From: an uncultured Clostridia bacterium
GTDB lineage: Bacteria; Bacillota; Clostridia; TANB77; CAG-508
DNA length: 64,000 bases
Assembly: GCA_944391955.1 (NCBI GenBank)
Contig: CALXVG010000003.1
Span: 47,314-111,313, forward strand
Direction of reading: 5' to 3'
Below, one piece after another: positions 25,798 through 35,832 of this stretch; the stretch's first letter is position 1; the number at the start of each line of letters is the position of its first letter. The notes under the pieces are model-generated. The model worked only from the letters and a program-made list of their open reading frames with translations. It did no database searches and was not told the DNA's origin. The position numbers and the translations under genes are program-made.

Positions 25798-26709
25798 TTA
25801 TAATTTTAAAGTATCTCTTGGATTAAATGTTGATACTTCTTCTAGTTTTTTAAATAGTTTTTGTTCTTGTTCTGTTAAATTTTTAGGTACTACTGTTTTG
25901 ATTTCTGCAATTAAATTTCCTCTTCCGCCTTGTCCATCTTTGTATCCTTTATTTTCTATTTTTATTCTTTCTCCACTCTGAGTTCCAGGCGGAACATCTA
26001 GCATTATATTTTCTTCAATAGAATTTACATTAACTTTTTTTCCTAATGCTGCTTCCCATGGCGTTAGATACAAGTCTGTAATTAAATCACAACCTTCTAG
26101 TTTAAATCTAGGATTTTTTTCTATATTTATTTTAATAAATAAATCTCCATTCTTTCCTCCTCGAGTTCCTTCTTTTCCTTGTCCTAGAAGTCTTATTTTT
26201 TCTCCATCTCGAATCCCTGCCGGAACCTTAACAGAAAATGTTGTCATTTTCCCCTTAATATTTCTCAAAGATATTTTCTTTTCTAATCCATAATATGCAT
26301 CTTCAAGTTTTATATTTATCTCTGTTTCTATATTTTCGCCTTTTTCAGGACCTTTTACCTTTTTATTTTCAGTATTTATATTTGGTGTAGTTCCAAAAAG
26401 CATGCTAAAAAATTCACTTGCTATAGAACCTGTTGGTTTTTCTCCTTGTTCTTTACTTCTTTCTGTTTGTTGTTTTTTTCTGCCAACTTTAGCATTCCAC
26501 ATTCTATCATATTTTCTTTTAGTTTTATCTGCAGATAAAACTTTATAAGCTTCATTTATATCTTTGAATCTTTCTTCTGCCTTAGGATTTTCTTTATTAA
26601 TATCTGGATGATACTTTTTTGCTTGGTCTCTAAATGCAATTTTTATTTCTTGCAAAGTTACTCTGCTATTTTCTAATCCCAATATTTTATAATAATCTTT
26701 AAAAATCAT
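25798..26709 (-). CDS. DnaJ-like co-chaperone without zinc finger (CbpA type)
   Basis: 303 aa. J domain at 1-70 with the HPD motif in KKYHPDINKENP, a charged linker with KPTGSIASEFF, then DnaJ C-terminal substrate-binding domains (DAYYGLEKKISLRN, VKVPAGIRDGEKIRLLGQG, DLYLTPWEAALGKKVNV). The Cys-rich zinc domain is absent, as in CbpA. It would stimulate the ATPase of DnaK. Full DnaJ is expected elsewhere in the genome. First gene of the pair with add. Confidence 0.9.
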   Translation of the reverse strand: MIFKDYYKILGLENSRVTLQEIKIAFRDQAKKYHPDINKENPKAEERFKDINEAYKVLSADKTKRKYDRMWNAKVGRKKQQTERSKEQGEKPTGSIASEFFSMLFGTTPNINTENKKVKGPEKGENIETEINIKLEDAYYGLEKKISLRNIKGKMTTFSVKVPAGIRDGEKIRLLGQGKEGTRGGKNGDLFIKINIEKNPRFKLEGCDLITDLYLTPWEAALGKKVNVNSIEENIMLDVPPGTQSGERIKIENKGYKDGQGGRGNLIAEIKTVVPKNLTEQEQKLFKKLEEVSTFNPRDTLKL

Positions 26710-26867
26710 TTTTTACTCCTTTGTCGTAATCAATTTTATGTTTACTTCTAAAAATTATATCATATTAACACTTTCATTTTCAACTTTTTTTGTTATTTTT
26801 CTTGCTTTTTTTTATATTTATTATATAATATTTATTAGAATTATTACTAACTAGATGGGAGGTTAAT

Positions 26868-27914
26868 ATGCGAAAAAAATCTCATAACATAATTAATAAT
26901 GATTTTAAAATTATTGCAGTTGATGATGAACAAGGAATTTTAGATTCTCTAAATGTTTTTTTAACTAGATCTGGATATACTTTTGTTGGACTTACAGACC
27001 CTTTAGAAGCTATCGAAAGGCTAAGAAACGAACATTTTGATTTGATGTTACTTGACTTTTTAATGGTTCCTATACATGGAGACCAAGTGGTTGAAGAAAT
27101 TAGAAAATTTAATAAAGATTTGTATATTTTATTATTAACTGGCCACAAGGATTTAGCTCCTCCTCTAGAAACTATAAAAAGATTAGACATACAAGGTTAT
27201 TGTGAAAAAAGTGATAAATTTGACCAATTATTACTATTAATAGAGTCTGGACTAAAAGCAATATCTCAGATGCGTTTAATCGCAAATATTAATAAAGAAT
27301 TACAATCTACTTATGAACAATTAGAAAATTCTTATTTAGAAACCATTGAAATTCTTAGAAATACTGTAGAAGCTAAAGATTTTTATACAAAAGGACATTC
27401 TGACAGAGTTTCTGCTTATTCAGTTTTGATTGGTGAGAAATTAGGATTATCTGAAGATGAATTAAAGCAATTGAAAATAGGTGCTCTTTTCCATGACATT
27501 GGTAAAATTGGTATACCAGATTACATATTAATGAAATCAGAAAAATTGAATGATGATGAATATTCTGAAATTAAAAATCATCCTTCGATTGGTGCACATA
27601 TATTATCAAATGCAAGTATATTTTCTGACATTATACCAATAATAAAACATCATCATGAACGCTATGATGGTAATGGATATCCTTCAAAATTGCGAGGAAC
27701 TGAAATACCTTTACTTGTACGTATAACAACTGTAGCAGATGCATTTGATGCAATGACATCAAAACGTTCATACAGAAATGAGCTTTCTATCGATTTTGTT
27801 AAGAAAGAACTAGTTAATGGCAAAGGTTCACAATTTGATCCAGAAATTGTAGATGTTTTTTTAGATATATTAAATAATAATTATGAAAAAATTAATCAAA
27901 TTCATAGTAATTAA
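26868..27914 (+). CDS. Response regulator with HD-GYP domain
   Basis: 348 aa. Receiver domain at about 14-135 with the acidic pair DDE, phospho-acceptor Asp in LLDFLM, LLLTGH and a CEKS in place of the usual xKP (Lys then Ser instead of Pro). A helical linker leads to an HD-GYP domain: HSDRVSAYS, ALFHDIGKIGIP, HHHERYDGNGYPSKLRG and DAFDAMTSKRSYRN. HD-GYP proteins hydrolyse cyclic di-GMP; all metal and GYP residues seem present. No histidine kinase is next to it. GGGAGG precedes the ATG. Confidence 0.92.
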   Translation: MRKKSHNIINNDFKIIAVDDEQGILDSLNVFLTRSGYTFVGLTDPLEAIERLRNEHFDLMLLDFLMVPIHGDQVVEEIRKFNKDLYILLLTGHKDLAPPLETIKRLDIQGYCEKSDKFDQLLLLIESGLKAISQMRLIANINKELQSTYEQLENSYLETIEILRNTVEAKDFYTKGHSDRVSAYSVLIGEKLGLSEDELKQLKIGALFHDIGKIGIPDYILMKSEKLNDDEYSEIKNHPSIGAHILSNASIFSDIIPIIKHHHERYDGNGYPSKLRGTEIPLLVRITTVADAFDAMTSKRSYRNELSIDFVKKELVNGKGSQFDPEIVDVFLDILNNNYEKINQIHSN

Positions 27915-27924
27915 AAAACAAATA

Positions 27925-27955
27925 AAACAATGGCTAGAAATTCTAGCCATTGTTT
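27925..27955. terminator. Bidirectional terminator
   Basis: 15-bp inverted repeat AAACAATGGCTAGAA/TTCTAGCCATTGTTT around one A, with flanking A- and T-rich ends, between convergent HD-GYP and surface-protein genes. Confidence 0.8.
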
Positions 27956-27966
27956 ATTTTATTCAC

Positions 27967-30900
27967 TTATTTTATTATGAATTTTCTAATTAGTACTATA
28001 CCTACTACCATTACTGCTAAACCTGATGTTATTGCTATTGTTAACGCATAGCTACTTTGTTTATCTTCACCAGTTGTAGGAATTACTCTAAAAGTCTCTC
28101 CCCAATATTCGTCTGCTTCCATTCCTAGATTATCTAGTGTTGCCATGTCAGCATATGCTTGAACATATTTTGCATTATTTGGTGTTGTTCCTGTTATTCT
28201 GCTACCAGCTAAGTTTACTGCAGGTGAAATTATTTGTGCTATATAACTTGGGAATTCTGATGTTCCTGCCGCAGATAATGTTTTTGTTAATTTAAGTGTA
28301 AAATCTGCACCTTGTCCAGAAGTTATAAGCTTACCATATCTTGTTTGTACTACTTTAACATTCTCTTCTGCTTCATTATTAGTCATATTTACAATTTTTT
28401 TAGTTTCACTATCTGATACTTTTTCAAAGTCAGATGATGCAGTTCCATTAAATGTAAGCTCATTTGATAAATAATCTTCTAGTTTTACATATGTTCCGAT
28501 TTCTGTATCTTGTCCACCTTTAGTTCCTGAATAATATGCTGTTCCTAAATATGAGTCTGCTATTCTATAACTGTTTGATTTTATTGCAGAATTTGTCTCA
28601 TTTATGCGTTCCTGTATAGCATCTAAATATGTTGTAAGTCCTTCAGCTTCACTAAATTTATTTACTAAAGTACTGTGTAAATATTCTGGCTCACCTATAT
28701 TTGTAACTCTATAAGTATATTCTAATGTTAAATTTGTACCTTCTATATTGTTAGATTCAACTTGCCAATAACCTCTATTTCCTCTAGTTGTTGCTTGTGC
28801 TGTTAATGAACCTCCATTTTCAGCACTTTTAATAATTTGAGACATAATTTCTGTAGTATCATCCGAATAAGCTGCAATATTAACACTTGCTCCTATATCA
28901 AAATTTGTACCATTTAATCGTAATGATGTTATATGTTTTACTAATTTTAATGTTGTTTGTGGTCTTTGTACTAAACCAAAATCTACGCCTTGCCTAATAA
29001 ATGATGTTGAGGTTTGTGCAAGCATACTATCTGGTACTCCAATTTTTGAAGTATCTGCTACCATCCAAGTATCTTCTAGTTTTTCTTTGCTATCAATTTG
29101 TAAATTACTTGGATCTGTTTCTAAAGCATATTTCATGACTGTTAATCTTCTTGGTTCTATATCTCTTGCCATTGAATCATGCTCAGAATATCCTCCATCT
29201 CCTATTGTTAACCAGCTAGATGTATATAACTTGTCTACTGTTGATTTATAATCTTGTCCATTATATTTTAATATATTATTCGCATTTATTGCACTATCAT
29301 AATATGTTCCATCACCATATATAAATCTTACAATATAATCTCCTGGTATAAATCCTCTAAATGTATATTTACCTGTTTCAGCAGGTACTGTATATGTTCC
29401 AATACTTGTTCCGTCTGCTGATATTGCTCTTACAACATTTGAACCTGTTGTTGTTTCTTGCCAGATGTATTCCAATCTATGTGTTGTTCCACCTATTACT
29501 AGATTTTTTACTTCTACTAATTGTACAATAACATCATCTATTCTTGTTTCTCCTGAATCATATTGACCATTTCCTGTTATATAAGATGAGTTGTCGCTTG
29601 CTGATAACTTGTTATCTTCATAAACATATCCTGAAATTTCTCTTTCTGAACTTGCTATGTTTATTTTTAATCCATTAGCTGCATCGGCATCATCTTCATA
29701 TTTGAATGTGCCACCTTCAAATGCATTTCCTGGTGCAGAGTCACAATCTACATAACCACCTTCTGTTGTAGAATATCTTGTGATTTCTCCATAGTTTCTT
29801 ATTGTTGGTTGTGATTCTGTACTTGCAACATTATAACTAAATTGTATTGTAATTCTTGTTTGTTCACCATATCCTAAATTTGTAGTATCTGGTGTTATAA
29901 TTAATGTTCCTCCTGAATTAATTGCTTGCCCACCATCAATACTTACTGGAGTAAGGTTTGAATCATAGTAGTATACAAACTCTTCAACTTGTGCTTCTGT
30001 TACACTCTGATTGTTTAGTAATACTACATAATATAAGTATACTTGTAACTCTTCTCTACTATCTTGTAATGCTGTTTGTTCTTCTGTATCTAGAGAAGGT
30101 TGATGTGATAAACTTGGTGAACCTCCTAAATAATCTCCTATTCTATAGTTATAATCTGATCTATATAAGTCCATTGTATAATTTTTAGTTCCTGATGTTA
30201 TATCTTGACTTGCATTAATTATTCCATTTATTGTTCCTGTTGCATCAAATATATCATTATATGTATATTCTACAGGTACTTCATTTATAGTTGCTGTTGC
30301 TTTATAAAGGTCTGTCATTAATGATAAGTCTACAACTTTCTCTCTTAATCCTAAGTCTATATCAGTTGTTGTTTCATTATATGTTGTTCCTAATGTATCT
30401 GCTGATATTGCAAATTCATCAAGTACTTTTCCACTACCATCTTCTGTAATCAATGTTGATATACTACTTCCGTCATAGTTATATGATAGCGGTGTACCGT
30501 CGTTTGATTGTCCTGCTGATATTGTTTTAAATCTAGCATTAAATGCTGCTCTATCTTTTTCTGTTGCTTTAGATTGTCCATCTACTGTTCTTATATAATT
30601 TATTCCATCATATCTAAATAGTATATAATAGCCTTGTCCACTTGGAAGTTTTGGAATATTTTCAAATTTATATGCTCCACTTGAATCTGTTACTAAATAT
30701 CCATCTGTTCCATATGTGTTACCATATCCATCTTCACGAACCCATGTACCATCAGATTTATATAGATATACTTCTACTCCTGACTTAGCACTTTCTCCTC
30801 CATCAAAGTATCCATTTGGTGGATCTATTTTCTTTTCTCCTGTTGGTTCATCAATCCATACCACACCGGATAATTCTATTTTTGGTCTGTTTTCTGCATT

Positions 30901-32559
30901 AATTGTCCATTCATTTTTTTCAGTTCCTAATGTTTGAGTTGCATTTTCAAAATCTGGTACTTGTAAATCTGTTAATTCCCATTGTGAAGATTGCATGTTC
31001 CAAGTAAATGTTATTACAATTTCTGATAAGTATTGTAAATATCCTTCTACTGTACTTACCTCTTTTAATCTTACAATAATTTGGTTTACAATACCATTGC
31101 TATTATCTGGTTTAATTTCTATTGTTTGTGTTGTTCCATTTGTTGTAAATGTATATGGGTTAACTGTTGTATCTCCATTAACTACTGCACCATTTTCAAC
31201 AGTTACCTCAAATTGTACTCCTGATAATTGTGATTTTATAAGTGCATCAACTTTATCAAGATTAATTTTTATATTAGGTTGACCAAATAAAATTCTTACA
31301 TTATCTTTAAGAGTTGCAGTCAATGTAGAAGTTGCAATACGCATTACGTCTTGCCAGTTAGCACTCGCATCATCTATTCTAACCCAGTTACCGTATCTAT
31401 TTAATTTTTGCATTTCATCAAGATAATGCAAATGAGCTTCTCCATCAACAATATGCTGTATTACATCCTCGCCTGTAGTACTTAATCTTCCCATTCTGTA
31501 TCCTTCACCAGCTGCTTCGCTAGCACTAAATTCATTATTATTTATATGCCAAATTATTTCATTATCTGGATGTCCTACCCAGCCTGAAGGAAGATTATAA
31601 GTTCCATATATAGCAAAAACTTTAGTATATTCTACATAAATTTCATCACTACACTCAGTAGTAGTATCAAATGCATATCTTATCTGTCTTACTGGAGTCC
31701 ATTTATCATATACTCCTTTATCATAATATTTAAAATTCCACTCTATCTCAAAATCGTGGTATTCACCATAAGTTAGTTCAGATACTGGAATATATGCTTC
31801 AGTATCTCCTATCTTAAATTCTCCTCCTGTGCTGTTTTTTAATAAATTAGTAGTTTCATCATATAATACTTTTGTTCCACTATTGTTTGTTACACTAATT
31901 TTTATATTAAGTAATTCTTCTACACCTTCCCAGTATATTAAATTAATATTTTCCGCCCATGGATAATCTAATTGTATTTTGGCATAACCATTTGCATCTG
32001 CTAAGAGTACCTCTGTTGCAACTGCACCATCTGGATTAATTGCTTGTATGTCTATAGGTCCATCTTTCTTTGCATATATCTCTTTATATGCTGCATACCT
32101 TTTATCCATTTCTGCATACAAACTTGGATCTGGTGTTTGAGAATTCTGGCCCAAACCTAAACTCCATATTTTATGTGCCCATGGTTGATTTTGTCTACCA
32201 AATTGCACATCGGCCTCAGTTCCTGGCGTTCCATGTATTCCCTTAGACTCTCCTGCTAAGAATGGCAGTAGTAATGGATCTGCTGAATATAAATCAGACA
32301 AATATCCTGATTCATATACCCTGTAATCTTTTTGCATGAATCTTTGTCCATGGTTTATACAGAAAAATCCGTCTTCAAAATAACTTATATATTTTATAGT
32401 ACCTACAGGTTGTGGAGTAAGTGTTGGTGTACTTAACCCTATTATTGATAACAAGTTTGTTCCGCCACTATAAGCTAACGTATTTGTAACAAATATTACA
32501 AATAATGATAGAGCTATTAATCCAGTAACTATTAGATATTTAGTGAAATTTTTTAACAT
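27967..32559 (-). CDS. Giant LPxTG-like surface protein with SdrD-B-like domains
   Basis: 1530 aa. Signal peptide or anchor at about 10-30, a 400-residue N-terminal region with FEDGFFCINHG (one Cys early in the mature protein, possibly a thioester-type adhesin head, unproven), then Cna-B/SdrD-type beta domains: LSGVVWIDEPTGEK...YFDGGES and REISGYVYEDN...YDSGETRIDDV, each with a GAYKFENIP-like or KYTFRGFIPGDY strand. Near the end VIPTTGED is a sorting signal followed by a hydrophobic helix (ALTIAITSGLAVMVVGIVLI) and the basic tail RKFIIK. A sortase gene lies 374 bp upstream on the same strand and is its probable partner. Adhesin or pilus-like role is likely. Confidence 0.85.
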   Translation of the reverse strand: MLKNFTKYLIVTGLIALSLFVIFVTNTLAYSGGTNLLSIIGLSTPTLTPQPVGTIKYISYFEDGFFCINHGQRFMQKDYRVYESGYLSDLYSADPLLLPFLAGESKGIHGTPGTEADVQFGRQNQPWAHKIWSLGLGQNSQTPDPSLYAEMDKRYAAYKEIYAKKDGPIDIQAINPDGAVATEVLLADANGYAKIQLDYPWAENINLIYWEGVEELLNIKISVTNNSGTKVLYDETTNLLKNSTGGEFKIGDTEAYIPVSELTYGEYHDFEIEWNFKYYDKGVYDKWTPVRQIRYAFDTTTECSDEIYVEYTKVFAIYGTYNLPSGWVGHPDNEIIWHINNNEFSASEAAGEGYRMGRLSTTGEDVIQHIVDGEAHLHYLDEMQKLNRYGNWVRIDDASANWQDVMRIATSTLTATLKDNVRILFGQPNIKINLDKVDALIKSQLSGVQFEVTVENGAVVNGDTTVNPYTFTTNGTTQTIEIKPDNSNGIVNQIIVRLKEVSTVEGYLQYLSEIVITFTWNMQSSQWELTDLQVPDFENATQTLGTEKNEWTINAENRPKIELSGVVWIDEPTGEKKIDPPNGYFDGGESAKSGVEVYLYKSDGTWVREDGYGNTYGTDGYLVTDSSGAYKFENIPKLPSGQGYYILFRYDGINYIRTVDGQSKATEKDRAAFNARFKTISAGQSNDGTPLSYNYDGSSISTLITEDGSGKVLDEFAISADTLGTTYNETTTDIDLGLREKVVDLSLMTDLYKATATINEVPVEYTYNDIFDATGTINGIINASQDITSGTKNYTMDLYRSDYNYRIGDYLGGSPSLSHQPSLDTEEQTALQDSREELQVYLYYVVLLNNQSVTEAQVEEFVYYYDSNLTPVSIDGGQAINSGGTLIITPDTTNLGYGEQTRITIQFSYNVASTESQPTIRNYGEITRYSTTEGGYVDCDSAPGNAFEGGTFKYEDDADAANGLKINIASSEREISGYVYEDNKLSASDNSSYITGNGQYDSGETRIDDVIVQLVEVKNLVIGGTTHRLEYIWQETTTGSNVVRAISADGTSIGTYTVPAETGKYTFRGFIPGDYIVRFIYGDGTYYDSAINANNILKYNGQDYKSTVDKLYTSSWLTIGDGGYSEHDSMARDIEPRRLTVMKYALETDPSNLQIDSKEKLEDTWMVADTSKIGVPDSMLAQTSTSFIRQGVDFGLVQRPQTTLKLVKHITSLRLNGTNFDIGASVNIAAYSDDTTEIMSQIIKSAENGGSLTAQATTRGNRGYWQVESNNIEGTNLTLEYTYRVTNIGEPEYLHSTLVNKFSEAEGLTTYLDAIQERINETNSAIKSNSYRIADSYLGTAYYSGTKGGQDTEIGTYVKLEDYLSNELTFNGTASSDFEKVSDSETKKIVNMTNNEAEENVKVVQTRYGKLITSGQGADFTLKLTKTLSAAGTSEFPSYIAQIISPAVNLAGSRITGTTPNNAKYVQAYADMATLDNLGMEADEYWGETFRVIPTTGEDKQSSYALTIAITSGLAVMVVGIVLIRKFIIK

Positions 32560-32616
32560 TTTTCTCCCTCCAAATTTATATTAATCTTAATTTTTGACAC
32601 TTTTCTACTTATATCT

Positions 32617-32645
32617 ATTATACTCGCTTATGTAAACTTTTGCAA
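32617..32645 (-). promoter_or_regulatory. Promoter of the surface-protein gene
   Basis: Minus strand TTGCAA (32645-32640), 17-bp spacer, TATAAT (32622-32617). It gives the surface protein its own transcript apart from the sortase. Confidence 0.7.
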
Positions 32646-32932
32646 GTTTTTTTCGCTATTTTTTACCGTTTTTTTGTTTTTATTGTAAACTAATACAATT
32701 ATTATTCATATTCAGAATAAATCTACCACTTATTTACAAAAAAATCAATAACTTGTATTTTTTTGTAGAAAAAGAGACTTTTTTTATACTAGGGAAACTC
32801 CATTTTCAAAATTTTTGTTAGAAATATTAAATTTATATTACATTTTTTTACACTAGCTTTAATTTACAATATAAATGTTTTTTTATAAAATTGCATAAAA
32901 AAACAAAGTAGTTTTGCATTCTACTTTGCCCT
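32646..32932. other. Intergenic gap between sortase and surface protein
   Basis: Very AT-rich, no reading frame with a ribosome site on either strand. Apart from the sortase terminator at its right end and the promoter to the left I see nothing specific. Confidence 0.5.
32895..32928 (-). terminator. Terminator of the sortase gene
   Basis: 8-bp stem CAAAGTAG/CTACTTTG (32904-32911, 32921-32928) followed on the minus strand by seven T. Confidence 0.8.
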
Positions 32933-33697
32933 TTATAGTTTTTCTGTTGCTTTTACTACAACTCTTTGTTTATTATCATTTGTACATGTTATTAAAGTTA
33001 TTTCTCTTCTTCCATTTGTTTTTTGAGATGTACAATCTGTATTTGTAGGATCAACAACAAATTTATCATATACCTCATATTCTATTGTTTTTCCAAATAA
33101 ATCTGTTATTTGAATAACATCTCCATTTTCAAGTGATGGAACTTTACTAAAAAACTGAGAATTTTTATAGTTATGACCTACTATGCAGAAGTTTCCGATT
33201 TCATTTGGATTTGGCCCCCAAAACTTGCATGGTGCAATCTTTAATAATGTATTAAAGTTATCTTCTTTACTTGATAATATTGGATAGCTACATGATATTT
33301 TAGGTATATTAATTTGCCCAATTGTATAATATATGGTTCCATCATCTGCAACTACTTTTTGTTCTTCTGGCACTTCTATCTCTCTTGTAACAGTTACAGT
33401 TAATAAATCTTCTATTTCATCTACATTTACTTTTCCTTCTGAATCAGTTGGTCTATTCATTATAATAATTTTTGCTTGTTCTTCAACTGTTTCATATTGA
33501 TCCTGATATTCTATTGCTGATAATATTTCTTGAGATACTTGTTCATTTTTATTCCTATCATACATGGCATATATTCCATAAGTAGATAAACTAATTAAGG
33601 CAATGATTGATAAAGCAAATTCTATTTTGAAAAATTTTTTCTTTCGTCTTACTTCAGGTGTAACATACAATTTTTTTGATACTAAAATTTGATTCAT
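32933..33697 (-). CDS. Sortase
   Basis: 254 aa. Basic cytoplasmic N-terminus, one membrane helix (about 23-45), then the sortase barrel: IPKISCSYPILSS, VGHNYKNSQFF with the catalytic His, and LITCTNDNKQR with the catalytic Cys and Arg. It cleaves sorting signals between Thr and Gly and joins the protein to peptidoglycan or to another pilin. The neighbouring substrate has IPTTG. Class is uncertain; the N-terminal anchor and lack of a C-terminal helix suggest class D or B rather than class C pilus enzymes. Confidence 0.9.
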   Translation of the reverse strand: MNQILVSKKLYVTPEVRRKKKFFKIEFALSIIALISLSTYGIYAMYDRNKNEQVSQEILSAIEYQDQYETVEEQAKIIIMNRPTDSEGKVNVDEIEDLLTVTVTREIEVPEEQKVVADDGTIYYTIGQINIPKISCSYPILSSKEDNFNTLLKIAPCKFWGPNPNEIGNFCIVGHNYKNSQFFSKVPSLENGDVIQITDLFGKTIEYEVYDKFVVDPTNTDCTSQKTNGRREITLITCTNDNKQRVVVKATEKL

Positions 33698-33782
33698 CTT
33701 CTCACTCCTTTCTATATATTTACCTTATAAAATATAATACTCTTTTTTATTTTATCATAAAAGTACTGCAGTTTCAACACTT

Positions 33783-34643
33783 TTATTTAAAATCTCTGTG
33801 TATTACTGTTAATACATCATTTATACTTTTTTCTGGAGTTGAAGCTCCTGCCATGATTCCTATTTTATTTACTTGATTTAGCTTTTGCAAATCTAATTCT
33901 TTAATAGTTTCTATAAATTGTACATTTTCGCAATATTCTTTTGCTGTTTCGTATAATTCTATCGAATTCGAACTGTGTTTTCCTCCTATTACAATCATTG
34001 CTTCTACTACTTTTGCCATTTCAATAGTTTCCTCTTGTCTATTTTGAGTTGCATTACATATTGTGTTCTTTATTTCTATTATTTCTGAGTTTGCAATTTT
34101 ATTTTTTATCTCATCTACTATTTTGTTAAAGCTATTTAAGTTATATGTTGTTTGTGCTAAAATTAATATTTTATTGCAATCTGTTGATTGATAGTCTTCT
34201 ACTGCTTTGGCTATATCTTCGAATTCCTGTATAATTGTATATTTTTCACCACAGAAGCTTTTTGTTGCTTGTATTTCTGGATGTTCTTTTTTTCCTATTA
34301 GAAATATATAATAATTTTTTTCTGCATATTCTAAAGCTAATTTATGTATAAATAAAACTTTGGGACAAGTTAAGTCTACTATTTCTACATTGTTATTTTC
34401 TGCTGTTTCATAAATCTGTTTTTCTGCACCATGTGCTCTTATTATAACTTTATTTTTTGCTTCTTTAATATCATTTATAAATATAACACCTTTTGCTTCA
34501 AGTTCTTCTATTACTTGTTTATTATGTACTAGCTCTCCTAGGCAATATATATTTTTTTCTTTTTCTATTTGTTTTTCAGTATTTTCAATAGCATTTTTTA
34601 CTCCAAAGCAAAAACCTGCTGTTTTTCCAACAATAACTTCCAT
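33783..34643 (-). CDS. ispH: 4-hydroxy-3-methylbut-2-enyl diphosphate reductase
   Basis: 286 aa. Iron-sulfur enzyme of the last MEP step, giving IPP and DMAPP. The three cluster cysteines are visible in GFCFGVKNA, DLTCPKV and NTICNATQNRQEE; also CLGELVHNKQV, RAHGA and GASTPEKSI. Full length without the S1-domain extension that some Clostridia have. Its ATG overlaps the ispG stop by one base, so the two are translationally coupled. Confidence 0.95.
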   Translation of the reverse strand: MEVIVGKTAGFCFGVKNAIENTEKQIEKEKNIYCLGELVHNKQVIEELEAKGVIFINDIKEAKNKVIIRAHGAEKQIYETAENNNVEIVDLTCPKVLFIHKLALEYAEKNYYIFLIGKKEHPEIQATKSFCGEKYTIIQEFEDIAKAVEDYQSTDCNKILILAQTTYNLNSFNKIVDEIKNKIANSEIIEIKNTICNATQNRQEETIEMAKVVEAMIVIGGKHSSNSIELYETAKEYCENVQFIETIKELDLQKLNQVNKIGIMAGASTPEKSINDVLTVIHRDFK

Positions 34644-35707
34644 TATTCCTCTCCTATCATGTTCAGTATTTCTTCCTTTAAAACACTTACAATTTCTTCT
34701 TGTTTAACTTTTTTTATTATTTCTCCTTTTTTAAATAATAATCCTTCTTTTACTCCGCCTGCAATTCCTATATCTGCATGTTTCGCTTCTTCTGGTCCAT
34801 TTACTCCACATCCCATTACTGCAACTGTTATATTCGTTTTTATTGTTTGTAGAAAATCTTCTATTTCATTTGCAATTGGTATTAGGTCATATTGTATTCT
34901 TCCACATGTTGGGCATGCAATTAAAGTTGGAGATTTATATAAATTACAGTCTTTTAAGATTTCTTTTGCAACTTTAATTTCTTTTACTGGGTCAGCTGAT
35001 AATGATACTCTAACTGTATCTCCTATACCTTTTAGTAATAGGTTTCCTAATCCAATACTTGAACTTACTGTTCCACTAAATTCTGTCCCTGCATGTGTTA
35101 CTCCTAAATGTAAAGGATATTGTATTGCATTTGCTGCTGCCTCATAACTTTCTATACATAAGTTTAAATCTGATGCTTTAAGTGATATTGCTATATCATA
35201 AAAATCTAAGTCTTCTAATATTTTTATGTGTCTTAATCCACTTTCTACCATTGCTTGTGCACATGGTTTTCCTCCATATTTTTCTAAAATATCTTTTGGA
35301 AGTGAGCCACTATTTACACCTATTCTGATTGGTATTTTTCTTTCTTTGCAAGCATCTACTACCTGTTTTACTCTGTCATTTGAACCAATATTTCCTGGAT
35401 TTATTCTAATTTTATCTACACCAGCTTTTGCTGCTTCTAATGCGATTCTATAATCAAAATGAATATCTGATACTATTGGTATATGTATTTGTTTTTTTAT
35501 ATCTTTTATTGCTTTTGCATCTTTTATATCCAGACATGCTACTCTTATAATTTCACAGCCTGCTTGTTCTAATTTTATAATTTGATTTACTGTACTTTCT
35601 ACATCTTTTGTTTTAGTGTTTGTCATAGATTGGATAACTACTTTATTTTGTCCTCCAATTTGTACTCCACCTACAAATATTGGTCTTGTTTTATCTCTTT
35701 TTACCAT
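34643..35707 (-). CDS. ispG: 4-hydroxy-3-methylbut-2-en-1-yl diphosphate synthase
   Basis: 354 aa. Penultimate MEP enzyme: MEcPP to HMBPP with a 4Fe-4S cluster. Starts with [19 protein letters not shown], has [31 protein letters not shown] and the C-terminal cluster cysteines in [10 protein letters not shown] and [17 protein letters not shown]. Standard bacterial length. Forms an operon with ispH. The two-gene set supplies isoprenoid for undecaprenyl carriers used by the wall genes around it. Confidence 0.95.
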   Translation of the reverse strand: MVKRDKTRPIFVGGVQIGGQNKVVIQSMTNTKTKDVESTVNQIIKLEQAGCEIIRVACLDIKDAKAIKDIKKQIHIPIVSDIHFDYRIALEAAKAGVDKIRINPGNIGSNDRVKQVVDACKERKIPIRIGVNSGSLPKDILEKYGGKPCAQAMVESGLRHIKILEDLDFYDIAISLKASDLNLCIESYEAAANAIQYPLHLGVTHAGTEFSGTVSSSIGLGNLLLKGIGDTVRVSLSADPVKEIKVAKEILKDCNLYKSPTLIACPTCGRIQYDLIPIANEIEDFLQTIKTNITVAVMGCGVNGPEEAKHADIGIAGGVKEGLLFKKGEIIKKVKQEEIVSVLKEEILNMIGEE

Positions 35708-35832
35708 GTATATCCCGCCTTTTAATTTTTTTTACTATTCTATCATTATTTTTTTGCAAAAGCAATTATTTACAATATTTAGTTTACATGTTATAATGTA
35801 TACAGTATTTTAAGGATATTGGAGGTGCTTTT

